From Microcebus murinus (lineage: Eukaryota > Chordata > Mammalia > Primates > Cheirogaleidae), in assembly GCF_040939455.1 (NCBI RefSeq), contig NC_134119.1, positions 17,596,501-17,660,500 of the forward strand: a stretch of 64,000 nucleotides of DNA, given 5' to 3'. Made by a program: the position numbers and the translations under genes. The notes below the pieces were generated by a model that worked only from the letters and a program-made list of their open reading frames with translations, had not been told where the DNA came from and did no database searches. Shown here one piece after another: positions 38,061 through 49,290 of the stretch; position 1 is the stretch's first letter; each line of letters opens with the position of its first letter.

Positions 38061-39699
38061 TCCCTGTAGTAGACATCTACTGATTTGGTGGTCCCAAATC
38101 TATACGCCACTCCACATGTTGCTTAATAAAAGCAGCTAATTTTCATTTAGGTTTCTACTCCCACCCTACTGAGCCCATATGTTTTGGGGTAATTTACCCC
38201 ATACCTGGCTCAATGGATTAGGCAAGAAGATCAAGCCTGTCTTCATCAGTGGAATCCTAGCTCATTAGAAATGAATGATTAGGGATGGGCACACAATTTA
38301 AGATGATCCAATTAGACTGATGCTCAGAGTTTCTGTTTGATGGCCAAGAAAGACAGGTTACCTTCTACCAGAAAAAACTGTATTGAGAATATAGTATTTG
38401 GAATGCTTCAAGCTAAAGGTGCCAGGGGCTCACTGTGTGAATGACGAGGATCCTGAGAAATACAGAACAGAGAGAATTACAAAGAATCCAGGTCCTCAGT
38501 GACATCATTTGAGCAGCTGGATCACACTTGTTTGATAATAGTCCTCATGAAGTTTTCAATCAGATGAGTGAACAATGATCATTTTTTCTTCAGCTCCTTT
38601 GAGCTGGGTATTCAGCCAGCTACAGAAGGAAAACTCCTAGCCATCCCAAACTGCTAGTTCAGTAATTTGCCAACTACCTCAATCCTCCTGTGAAGGCTAC
38701 AAACTTGCTACACACAGATAAATCCCCCAGAGATCAACCAGCCCATCTATACATCTAAGTGCCTCCTATTAGGAGACTCCTTTGCCTGCATCATCCACCT
38801 CTTGGGGCACCTCACTAAGTCACCTCAGACCCCAGCTACATATCTTCATAAAACACAAATAAAGATGGCCCTAGACTGCACGTGTCCTGGCATCTCTCAC
38901 ATGTAGTGTCAGGACCAGTGCCTGTTCCCACATCTATCCTACTTTCCAAAAATAAACCACTAGTCCTTGCTAACATATCCTAAGATCCATCAACTGTATG
39001 TCCCCTGAAGTGTTAGTTCCCTATCCTCCCACACTTGCTAACCTCCTCTTGGATGCGACTGCTCTTCACACCCTCAATCTGCTACTTATATAACCCCATC
39101 CCAAGATAGGATGCAAGGTATTTCCTGCCATTTTTCTCATATACCTCACATCAGATTGCATGGGGCAGACTTTGGCCCTATACCTATACCTCCACAAAAC
39201 TCCACAGCTTACCATAGCTCCCTCACTCTCTCCAAACCTTCTCACCAATATCCCAGCATTAAGCTTTGCTATAAATTTTTCCAAAAACTATGTGGGAATA
39301 TTCACAAATATATTCATTCTATCTAAATATTTTATATAATAATTATATACAGTATCTTATACTGGATTCGATGAGATCTATAAAGACAAATATAATTGAG
39401 TTTCAAGAAGTTGCCCTCAAGAAATATTTAGGCTAGTAGGAGAAATAAGAAAAATATACAAATAACTCTTAGTTAAAAAATGATGTATGCCATAATAAAT
39501 AATGTCAAAGAAGAATATATAACTTCTGCCGGGGCATAACCGGAAAGGGAAGTGAGAAGGAAAGCACTAGCATTTATAGAATGCCTACTACTGGTTGGAT
39601 ACTCTGAGAGACTCTGTAACATGTCTGGCTCTCACCTTGTCTGTTGCAATAGCTTATTCAATATTTACATTTCCCCTCCACCCACAAACTATACAGAAG
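38061..39699. other. Unassigned sequence, partly repeat-like
   Basis: The piece at 38200-38630 ('gggatgggcacacaattt', 'gtgacatcatttgagcagctgg') resembles an old mammalian LTR-type repeat that I cannot name. 38.64-39.3 kb is pyrimidine-rich with no clear family. The overlapping frames at 39066-39326 lie on both strands of the same DNA and look like chance. Confidence 0.4.
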
Positions 39700-40214
39700 T
39701 CAGACAGTACCTTAAAAGGCAAGTCAGATCATGGGATTCCTTTCCTCAAAACCCTCCAGTGGTTCTCCACTTCTTTCAGAGATAATATTCTTACTAAAAT
39801 TGACCCAAAAGACCCTACATTAAATAACTTTGTTCTTTCTGCCTCATTTCACTCTGCACAAGCCAATTGACCTATTTGTTGTTCTTGGAACACACCAAGC
39901 ACACACTTACCTCAGAGACTTTGCACTTGTTGTTCCCTCTGCTTGAAATGCTCTTTTTTTTTTCAAATATTCCAAGGCTCATCTAGGTCCCCTCAAAGGA
40001 CATCTTCTCAGTAAGCCTTTTTCAGACCATCCTATTTAAAACCTCACTATTCCTCCACTTTCTGCATTCTCTACTATCCCTCCCCTCTACCCTGCTATCA
40101 CCATGCTCATACTATGGATTTCAGTTTTTATTTATTTACCTGTTTATCTCTACCAGAATATAAGTTCTATGAGGGAAGAGTATTTTGTTTGTTTTGTTTA
40201 CTGATATATGACAT
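39700..40214 (+). mobile_element. LINE L2 3' segment
   Basis: Clear L2 order: 'tttcctcaaaaccctccagtgg', 'cttggaacacaccaagcacac', 'gactttgcacttgttgttccctc', 'cttctcagtaagcc', 'ccatcctatttaaaacctcac', 'agaatataagttctatgaggg'. The frames at 39552-39870 overlap its start and are chance. Confidence 0.88.
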
Positions 40215-40412
40215 CACTTTATTTATTGAATAACTGAATTATATACCATTTAAAAGTCAAAACAATTGTGAGATTTGGGTATTTTTTCTATTTTGTAGAT
40301 GAGGATACTGAGGGTCAAACTGTGGTTATTTTCTCAGGATCAGAGAAAGATAGTAAATTATAACATCAGAATCTGGTTTCAATCTGTTAGACAATAAAGC
40401 TCCTGCACTTAG
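40215..40412 (-). mobile_element. Possible MIR SINE
   Basis: Reversed MIR order is suggested: 'ttctattttgtagatgaggatactgaggg', split by decay, then 'tttctcaggatcagagaa' and 'cagaatctggtttcaatc'. Confidence 0.5.
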
Positions 40413-40631
40413 GGAAAATATTGAGAACCAGGGCACTAGGCTTTACAAGATAAGTAGAATTTAGTGTATTTGAGGGCAACAGTAGCAAAAAAAAAAAAAG
40501 AAAAAAATGGCAGGAAGAGCACAAGTAAAGGTATGGAGGCACAAAAGCTTGGGGCATGTATATGAAACAACATGTACACAGATGGAAAGCAGATGTGGAC
40601 GTTATGGGTGTGAATGTAATGTGCCTCACAT

Positions 40632-40770
40632 AGAAAAGAAAAGAAAAGAAGAGAAGAGAAGAGAAGAGAAGAGAAGAGAAGAGAAGAGAAGAGAAGAGAA
40701 GAGAAGAGAAGAGAAGAGAAGAGAAGAGAAGAGAAGAGAAGAGAAGAGAAGAGAAGAGAAGAAGAAATGA
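40632..40770. repeat. (AGAAA)n then (GAGAA)22 pentamer microsatellite
   Basis: A short AAAAG run (40632-40650) leads into 22 perfect GAGAA copies (40651-40760). The array is purine-only on the plus strand. All overlapping frames on both strands (40436-40798, 40507-40770, 40626-40916) are peptide readings of this array, such as repeated FSSLL on the minus strand, and should not be taken as genes. Confidence 0.98.
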
Positions 40771-41254
40771 AAGAAAACCACGATAAAATGAGGTTCATTC
40801 CTATGGTTTAATAAGGAATCTTCTTTTTCTCCTAAGCAAAGTGGGGCAGTAGATAAAATAAAGCTACACAAAGATGCTAAAGGCATTTTTCTGTCCAGGC
40901 TGAAGATGAAACTCAAACCAGTATTTTTCAGCAGCTCTATTCAAATACTCATTACAAAGGAAGATAAATTTGCAGATAAAATGAGTGAAGACTTCATACA
41001 CATTTCAATTATACATGTTATCCCACATTAGCATGGATAACCAAAAGCTGGCTATACTTACAAAAGCTATTTTCTATAAGTCTTCTGAATACCAATTAGG
41101 AAATTCAGCCCAAATATTGCATCTTCAAAAATAATTCTGAAAACCATGTTAAGAAGGCATGGAAATGTGATGAACATAATCTATCATTTAAAAGTTATGT
41201 GTCTGGGCTTCTCAAGAGTAAATAAAAGAATCACAAAAATCACAGAGTTATAGA
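40771..41254. other. No recognised feature
   Basis: No gene or named repeat. Confidence 0.5.
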
Positions 41255-41420
41255 GTTAATAGTACCCATAGAGGCCACCATCAATCTTTTGATTATGCAG
41301 ATGAAGAATTAGAACCTAAAAAAGCTAAGTGGCATATCCAGGTCCACAGAGGTCATGAGTGCCAGAGTTTGAAACAGAACTCAGTCTCCTGGTTCCCAGT
41401 TCACTGCCCTTTTTGCTACA
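41255..41420 (-). mobile_element. MIR SINE (diverged)
   Basis: Reversed MIR order: 'tgattatgcagatgaagaattagaacc', decayed, then 'tggcatatccaggtccaca', 'agtttgaaacagaactcag', 'cactgccctttttgctac'. Confidence 0.58.
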
Positions 41421-42429
41421 TCAAGAGTCTGCCTCTTAAAGAAGTTTTAGAGATAAAGATACATTTCTGTGTATGAAATCCTTAATGCTGCTTAATGGAG
41501 TCTCCCTGAGTGAATCTTTATGTAAATATCAGGAAACCAACAGTCACTGGTTGAATTTCCAGATAATATAGAGACTTTATTCATTGAACATTAACTGAAA
41601 TGGTTTTTATGCTAATAGAGTTTGTTTTACCACAGATTTTCATAAAAGCATCATCAGGCAGTTTAAAACACATGAAGCATTCTTTCACTGTAAGAATCCC
41701 TAAACCCAATGTAGAAAGAATATCTGACATTCCTCATGACATCTGTACAATTCTGGAGTCCCATATTTCACTCTCTTCATAGAAGTTGCCTTCTCAAGGA
41801 AGTACCTTGTCTTTGAGACTCTCCTGTAATGTCTGCATTCCAACTTGGGCTTGACCTCAGCCAGCCTCATGCTATCCTTTGAAATTTTGTACTACTGTTT
41901 CTTCCTTTAATTGTGCTGATTTTGTACATGTACATGAAATTTTAAACCTCTATAACCTCAAATACTCTAATTTTAACCTCATCTGAGAGGTAGTAAATAA
42001 ACATAATTAAAAGAAAGCTAAAAGCTCATCTAATTCAGCAATCTCAAACATTCACAAAAAGCCTTTGTTTAAAGGAACTGTTTAAAAAAATAGAAAAATG
42101 CAAATAGATAATAAAAATTTTAAAAAGCAATGGTTTTGGAAAGGCATTGGATATCTTTGTTGAAATAAGCACTTTTAAGATTTAGTGCCTTAAGTTCAAT
42201 TATCTCTAAGATCAATTTATCTTCTCAGAAATTTGGGTGTTTTTAACATTATTTTTTTTCTTTACTTTCACATTTTAGGAATTCTAATGAAATAACCAAA
42301 GCATAAAATAACCATAAACAATCTTGTGTGATAATCTACCATGAAATTTCAATGGAATTACTGCAAATAAAAAAATAAATATGTCAATGTAGCAGCATAG
42401 CATTAACCAGCACATGTAAGCATTAGTAA
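41421..42429. other. No recognised feature
   Basis: No gene. The 60-codon frame at 41600-41782 has no motif I can identify. Composition is more even around 41.8-41.95 kb. Confidence 0.45.
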
Positions 42430-42452
42430 AAAAAAAAAAAAAAAAAAAAAAG
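42430..42452. repeat. Poly-A tract
   Basis: A pure A run of 23 bases with no SINE or LINE attached. It may be a lone simple repeat or the last trace of a retrotransposon tail. Confidence 0.9.
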
Positions 42453-43233
42453 ACACATTCATTCAATTGAGTTACTGCCACTCCTGCACTGAATGAAACA
42501 GAGCAAAAGATGAATGCACAGAACAATCTACTGCATTAAGTGTAATAGAATGAGAAACACTTTAATTGGATAAAATATAAGAGCTGAATTACAAATGCCA
42601 CATAAATAAATAGCTCTAAATAATGTGTTTTTCCAGTTAAATAATGACTTTAATAAAACAGATGAAAATGTAGGCTGTGTTGTTTTTTCTGCCTGTCAGA
42701 ATCTCATTAGCATTCCAATTTAAATTCTACAAGTGCACTCAAATCTCTCATTTGTACATCTGGTATAACTCAAAACACTGCCTTATTTGTTAAAAAAAAA
42801 AATTAAGGCAAATGAGCTGATTCACAATATCTTGCAGTGGTATTTTAATGGGTGAAAACAATGTTGTTATTTCAATGTTGCATAACAGCAGGGGTTTCCG
42901 TAAGAAGAAACTGAAAGGATTTAGATAACACTTTCGAAGAAAATTTGTTTTTATAAGAAAATCCTCAAAGCATGAATTAAGTGCTAATGCTGTCTTTAAA
43001 CTGTTTCATATAGGAATTAACATATAAACATATTTATTTATCTTTAGAATAAGCTTTTGAATGATATCTAAAGAAACAATTAATGAAGCTAGAATGCCAG
43101 GTACATATAACATTACTTCTAAGTTTTTTGTTTTTTTTTTTTTGTGAAAAAGGTTTCCTATTATACCATCATAAAACACCTAAAAATAAAAAATAAAATG
43201 CAGGGGAAATTTCTTCAAAATATCCACATTTAG
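42453..43233. other. No recognised feature
   Basis: No gene. The segment 42.66-42.92 kb ('cattagcattccaattta', 'caaatgagctgattcac') has a mixed composition that could reflect conserved non-coding sequence. I cannot test that here. Confidence 0.4.
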
Positions 43234-43414
43234 CAATAACTCTAAAACTATAATGTACATAAGAATCACATAAAGATATCTCCAAACTGTATATTCCCAG
43301 GATTTAGCCTCATAGTCCTGATTCACAGATGGGGACCAGAAATTAGAGTTTTTAACATATATCACAAGGGATTTTTACGCAGGTAGTCTGTGGACCACAG
43401 TTTGAAAAACACTA
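43234..43414 (+). mobile_element. MER5A-type hAT (Charlie) MITE
   Basis: The element follows MER5A end to end: 'aactctaaaactataatgtac', 'ataagaatcacataaag', 'agtcctgattcacagatgggg', 'attagagtttttaacat' and the terminal 'ggaccacagtttgaaaaacact'. Ends are decayed copies of the hAT inverted repeats. A clear 8-base duplication is no longer visible. Confidence 0.85.
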
Positions 43415-44819
43415 ACTTGAAGGATAAAGTTCATACCTTTTAGACTAATAATTAAAGTCTTTCATAATCAGGTTTATTCTACCTTTTAATCTTATTCCAT
43501 AGGATGAACTACCCAATTCAGTCAACTGGATCTCATTACCATCATCTTAGCTTAGTGCTGAGTACCAAGGTCTGGATTCGAACCGCCTAAATCCTTTCTA
43601 TCACAATTTGGGTACAATCCAGCTGAAGACCAGATCAGTATAGACCAATGGATCATGGGATATGGAAAATAGATAACAGGTATTGACCTTAATACAGACC
43701 TCAGAATCAGAGTAATCCAAAGTGAAGTGTCCCAACAGGTAGGTAGAGCAAGGGCAAATAAGGAATAGGTAGCACAGAGAGACTAGTTTGTCTAAAACTA
43801 ATTGGTCCCTACAAAGTTAACTCAATTCACTTACTTAAGGATTTAATCTTAAAAAGGAACTTGGAAAAGTATGAAAGTAGCTGTTTTTATATCACATCTA
43901 ACAAAATTTTAGTTGTAATCATAACTCTATCTTAATTTGGGGGTCAAAGAATAAAACTAACTATATGCCTCTGCTGATTTTTCTGAAATTATTTCAAGAT
44001 AGTGTGCTACAATATCTGTCAATTCACATTTAACACCTAGAAGACAATAATGAATATCATATAACAGGAATATTCAAGGGCTTCATCAGTTATACAAAGG
44101 GTTTCTTTTAATCCTTTGCTCTTCCAATCAGTCTATTCTGAAGAATCATCTTATCATTACCCTTGTCAATTTTCTCTGCTTCAACTGTAAACTGTCAAAT
44201 CCTCTTTTGTCAGCGGTTTTACATGTGATTCAATAAATTCTCTATTGTCATGTATACCAACTTCATGAAGTCCATATTTTTCTTAAAGTTTTCTACTTGT
44301 TACAATCAATTTACTTTATATTCCTTAAGGTTTGTAATAATCAACTAGATACCTTTACCACATTTCTTAACCACCAAGTGAATAACAACAACAACAACAA
44401 AGGTATGATAGGCAAAGATAGAAGTTGTATTAATTTGAGTGAAGACTAATTTTACTTATGACTACTTTATTAGAGAATGTTTTCATGGTATGCCTACTTT
44501 AGTTCCCTATAGAATCAAGGGATATGTAGATTATAAATACTCTGATAATTACCCACTATGGAAATCCAGGAAAGCAGTGAGCATTGAAAACATCTGTCAG
44601 AAGCTAGCTAGCAAGCTCCACTAGGCTGGGCATCAAAAAGAACAGGGATAGAGCTATATACCCTGGGGGAGAAAGGCTGCTAAGAGGATAACACATTGCT
44701 GTGTACTAAGTGTGCCAGTGAGGTAAGACACACATGGACAGGTAGTCGGCCAAGTCAAATAATTATGAAAAAAGTCTGGAAAAATACACTTGCAGTTTTG
44801 AAATTCTGATATTTATATG
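43415..44819. other. No recognised feature
   Basis: No gene. A 'ggattcgaaccgcc' string near 43573 looks superficially like a reversed tRNA B box but has no tRNA fold around it. A short CAA repeat lies at 44385-44399. Confidence 0.5.
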
Positions 44820-45040
44820 TTATGGTATAATGAGCACTTGATATATATATGCTAAGCAATTTTATATGTATTTTCTCATTTAATCTTCATAAAATAGGCA
44901 ATATTATTGTCATCATTTACCAAAGAGATAACTGAAGCTTAAAAAGACTGGCCCATATAATCCCTTAGAGCTAGCAATTAACTGAGTTGGAATTTGAATC
45001 CAGTAACTCTGACCTTAAAATTGAACCTCTGAATTACTTT
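44820..45040 (-). mobile_element. MIR SINE
   Basis: Reversed MIR order: 'atgagcacttgatatata', 'tttctcatttaatcttcataa', 'ttaccaaagagataactgaagc', 'gttggaatttgaatccag'. Confidence 0.78.
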
Positions 45041-45124
45041 ACTGCAGAACTTTGCATTTTATATTGTTTTATTTTGTATTTTTACTATTTTAAATATTAA
45101 AGAAATGTATAACTTTGCTTTAGT

Positions 45125-45200
45125 GATATACCATTTATTTTTCTATCCATCCAACAGTGCTTTAAATACAGGGAACATTCAATAAATATTGCTTGAATTA
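45125..45200 (+). mobile_element. Short L2 3' end
   Basis: 'cagtgctttaaatacaggg' followed by 'attcaataaatattgcttgaat' fits the L2 terminus. It is short and diverged. Confidence 0.5.
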
Positions 45201-45569
45201 AATTGTTGGTCTTCTTTATAATTAAATTAATGTCACATCCATCTTGGAACAAATGTACAACAACCATTCTTTTGGGGTTCAGTTTGCCTTTATGATTTCC
45301 AAGTACAGATTGAAGAGAAATGCACCACTCCCTACTTACAGAAAGCCTTTCTGAGAAATATAAAAAGTGGGAGTTTTAATATCTCAGAATGAGTCCGAAC
45401 ATACAAAAACTTTACAAGAATGAAGCATTCATTTCTTTTCCAGATTAACACATCTAGTTTAACTGATGGTTTTATGGTTTCTAGATGTTAAAGTCATGAC
45501 TTCAAGAAGTCTCTATCATAAAGAAAAAGGGGTGACATGCTACATCCCATCTCTGTACTACAATGCACT
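45201..45569. other. No recognised feature
   Basis: Spacer between two L2 fragments, with no gene. Confidence 0.5.
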
Positions 45570-45900
45570 GAATTCACTCAACAAACTATTATGGAGCATC
45601 TACTATGTTTCAGGCACAGTTCTAAGTACTGGGTATATATACAAGATGTCTATATTCATGGAGCTTATATTCTAGTGAGATGTGACGAATAGTAAACAAG
45701 TAAACAAAATCACTAGATATATTTAGCTGTGAAGAATTAAACTAGGTAGGGTGTGAAAGAGGTGGCTGGTTTAGCTAAAAACGTTAGAGAAGAACAGTCT
45801 ACAGTGTAAATGATGAGAAGGAGCCAGTCAAGCAAAATGTCTGGAGAAGTACTAAGGGTAAAAGGCAGAACACACACCAAGTCCAGAGTCTTTCTATTTA
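45570..45900 (-). mobile_element. LINE L2 3' end
   Basis: Reverse-complement L2 from its terminus inward: 'tcaacaaactattatggagcatctactatg', decayed, then 'aggcacagttctaagtactggg', 'catggagcttatattctagtg', 'atagtaaacaagtaaac', 'gatgagaaggagccagtc'. The 69-codon frame at 45466-45675 partly overlaps it and is chance. Confidence 0.85.
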
Positions 45901-45977
45901 ATCTAAGGGAAGAGGAGGAAATGTCCTAGGAGAAAAGAAGTGCCCCCAACTGTAAGCACTTTCTCATCTCACTCTTA

Positions 45978-47425
45978 AGAGTGGATCCTTACCTTATACC
46001 ACATATGAAATTTAACTCAAGATGGATCATAGACCTAAATGTAAGAGCTCAAATTATAAATCTCTAAGAAGAAAACATAGAGCTAAATATTTACAACCAT
46101 GGATTAGGCAGTAGTTTCTTATATATAACAACAAAGGTACAAGCAACCTAATTAAAAAATAGATAAATTGGACTTCAAAAACAACTCACAGAATGTGAAA
46201 AAATATTTGCAAATCATATATCCAATAAAGGTCCAATATCCAACATATAATAGAACTTAACAATTCAACAATAAAAGACCAAATAACCAGACAAAAAAGA
46301 TGGGAAAAGAATTTTAATGGACATTTCTCCAGATATACAAAACCAAAACCACAGTGTGATATCACTTCACTAGGATGGCTGTAAGTTTTATTTTTTTAAG
46401 TGAAAAGTTTTCTTTTTTTTTTTTTTTGAGACAGAGTCTCGCTTGTTGCCCAGGCTAGAGTGAGTGCCATGGCGTCAGCCTAGCTCACAGCAACCTCAAA
46501 CTCCTGGGCTCAAGCAATCCTGCTGCCTCAGCCTCCCGAGTAGCTGGGACTACAGGCATGGGCCACCATGCCCGGCTAATTTTATATATATATTAGTTGG
46601 CCAATTAATTTCTTTCTATTTATAGTAGAGACGGGGTCTCGCTCTTGCTCAGGCTGGTTTCGAACTCCTGACCTCGAGCAATCCGCCCGCCTCAGCCTCC
46701 CAGAGTGCTAGGATTACAGGCGTGAGCCACCGCGCCCGGCTAAGTGAAAAGTTTTAAGTGTTAATGAGGATGAGGAGAAATTGGAACCCTCCCACATGGC
46801 TGGTAGAAATGTAATATGGTGTAGCCTCTGTGGAAATAGTTTGGTAGTTCCTCAAAAAGTTAAATGTAGAGTTAGCATATGATTCAGCAGTTCCACTCAT
46901 AGGTATATAACCAAGAGAAATTAAAACATATCCACACAGAAACCTATAAGCAAGTGATCATAGTAGAATTATTCATAATAGCAAAAAAGTGGAAACAACC
47001 CAAATACTTATCAACTGATAGATGGATAAACAAATTTGGGTATATCCATACAATAGAACAGCATGTGGCCATAAAAAGGAATGAAGTATTGATACACGCT
47101 ACAATGTGGATGAATCTTTAAAGCATTATGCTAAGTAAAAGAGGCCGCATGAAAGGCCACAGATTATATAATTCTATTTATATGAAATTCCAGAATAGGC
47201 AAATCCATAGAGACAGAAAAGCAGAGATAAGTGATTGCTAGAAGCTAAAGGAGGGGAAAATGAGACATACAGTTAAGGGGTAGAAGATTTCTTTTTGGGT
47301 GAAAAATGTGTACTGTAATTACATAGTGGTGATGACCACACAAATTTGTGACTATATTAAAAGCCACTCAAATGTACACTTTATTTTGTGGCATGTAATC
47401 ATATCTCAATTTCTTAAAACTCTGA
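45978..47425 (+). mobile_element. L1M 3' portion, split by an Alu
   Basis: L1 ORF2 end and 3' UTR in order: 'aactcaagatggatcatagac', 'aggtccaatatccaacat', then the Alu, then 'ggaaccctcccacatggctgg', 'ttcagcagttccactcatagg', 'ggataaacaaatttgggtat', 'aaaaggaatgaagtattg', 'tttgtgactatattaaaagcc'. The two halves join cleanly when the Alu and one duplication are removed. Confidence 0.92.
46412..46740 (-). mobile_element. Alu SINE, strepsirrhine type (young)
   Basis: Full-length dimeric Alu with many intact CpG sites and the AT-rich linker 'tatattagttggccaattaat'. It is flanked by perfect 15-base duplications TAAGTGAAAAGTTTT (46397-46411 and 46741-46755). It is inserted in the L1M. Confidence 0.98.
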
Positions 47426-47947
47426 AGAATATAAAATAGGCAGTAATTAGCAAAAGGTTCCAAATCATTTTCTTCACTCTCCTTTGATAACACAGTCAAG
47501 AAATGACAATATTACAAATTTACTAACAAAATAAATTAACTGAAATTACAGAAACCAAAGAAAAAGATAATCTTTCTATAAATTTAGAGATAGTAAATAC
47601 ATGTTTCTTCCAATTCAAAATGATTAACATACATATAAATACTAAATTACTAGTATATTTTACAATACATTTTTATAAAAAATAATTTTAAAATATCAAA
47701 CATAAAGCAATTGATTTATATCATAATTTCTCTATATAATATCTAATATTTAAACAATTTACAATTACTGTTCTTCTAAGATATTACAGGAATTAAACAA
47801 AGTGGTACTTTTACTCTGCTATTGATCTCTATACTCATATATAAACCAGTATGATTTTAAACAAACATAAACAGGGAAATAAATAAAAGAAAATAATGAA
47901 ATATTAATTATTTCAATTTTCACTTTTCTATGGCAGGTTTATTGCTT
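47426..47947. other. No recognised feature
   Basis: Very AT-rich sequence with no gene. Confidence 0.5.
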
Positions 47948-47960
47948 CATAATTATTCTT

Positions 47961-48298
47961 TTCTTTTTTTTTTTTTTTGAGAGAGAGTCTCGTTTTGTTG
48001 CCCAGGCTAGAGTGAGTGCGATGGCGTCAGCCTAACTCACAGCAACCTCAAACTCCTGGGCTCAAGCAATCACTCTGCCTCAGACTCCCAAGTAGCTGGG
48101 ACTACAGGCATGTGCCACCATGCCCGGCTACTTTTTCCTATATATATATATTAGTTGGCCAATTAATTTCTTTCTATTTATAGTAGAGACGGGGTCTCGG
48201 TCTTGGACAGGCTGGTTTCAAACTCCGGACCTCGAGCAATCCACCCGCCTCAGCCTCCCAAAGTGCTAGGTTACAGGCGTGAGCCACTGTGCCCGGCC
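47961..48298 (-). mobile_element. Alu SINE, strepsirrhine type (young)
   Basis: Full-length dimeric Alu flanked by CATAATTATTCTT (47948-47960 and 48299-48311). It carries the same linker insertion as the Alu 1.2 kb upstream and lies in the same orientation, with a somewhat higher number of changes. Confidence 0.98.
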
Positions 48299-48364
48299 CA
48301 TAATTATTCTTATACTGAAAAGAGAGACAACCTAAAAGCCTGAACACCACCCTAGGCAATTTTA

Positions 48365-48416
48365 ATAACTTGTGTGTATATGTGTGTGTGTGTATGTATG
48401 TGTGTGTGTGTATGTA
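48365..48416. repeat. Interrupted TG/TATG microsatellite
   Basis: Alternating TG runs with TATG interruptions, about 50 bases. Confidence 0.95.
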
Positions 48417-49027
48417 TAATTTTTTTAAAAGAAAGCTGCAAAAGAATAAAAAATGAAAATATCAGCAATTGTATTCTTTATCACACCATTGAATAATATA
48501 TAATTCTAGTTTAGACTACCAAGCAAAAGTAAATGTGGAATGTATCCAAAAATATTTACATAATTAACCAAAAATTTATCTTCCAAAACATGTTCTCTGC
48601 ATCAAACCTGTGTTTATCATATGTTTCAATTCAAGTAACAAGAATTCAGTTATAAAAAGCAACCAACTCTGTATCTTTTCTTTTTCTTACTAGGACTGCT
48701 ACTTATCTGCTCTGTAATACCCAATGAGGGTCTAGAAAATAGACAATAAAAATATCAAATTTGAGGTCTGATAAAATTTGGCTATGAAACCATCTGGTCC
48801 AAAGCTTTTTTAATTATTGGAAGATTTTTATTGCTGCTTCAATCTCATTGCTTATTGGTGGTCTTTTTAGGAGTTACATTTCTTTCTGATTGAGTCTTAG
48901 GAGGTTGTGTGTTTCCAGGGATTTGTCCATTTCCTCTATGTTTTCCAGTTTATGTATACAGAGATTTTCAGAGTATTCACAAATGATATTTCATATATCT
49001 GTAGTATCAGTTGTAATATCTCCTTTT

Positions 49028-49249
49028 TCATTTGTGTGAGCTTATTTGGGTCTTTTCTCTTAATCTTCCAAGAGGTTTGTCAATTTTGTTTATCTTTTCA
49101 AAGAACCAACTTTTTGTTTCATTGCTCTTATGTATTATTTTCTTGTTTTCAATTTCATTTAGTTCTGCTCTCACCTTAGTCATTTCTTTTCTTCTGCTAG
49201 GTTTGAGATTGGTTTGCTCTTCCTTTTCTAGTTCCTTGGGATGTGCCAT
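49028..49249 (-). pseudogene. L1 ORF2 fragment, endonuclease-RT linker (inverted part)
   Basis: A 73-codon minus-strand frame with the ORF2-like run [13 protein letters not shown], then [10 protein letters not shown] and [14 protein letters not shown]. These match the region just before the reverse transcriptase domain of primate L1. It is a real but dead coding fragment, open by chance preservation. Confidence 0.88.
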
Positions 49250-49290
49250 TAGGTTGTTAATTTGTGATCTTTCTGTCTTTTCATGTAGGA

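Noticed and set aside
40436..40916. Overlapping 80-120-codon frames on both strands with FSSLL or REEKR repeats
   Set aside because: They are translations of the (GAGAA)22 pentamer, which has no stop codon in any frame.
43560..43640. tRNA-like 'ggattcgaaccgcc' string
   Set aside because: No acceptor stem, A box or cloverleaf can be drawn around it. It is probably chance or a MIR trace.
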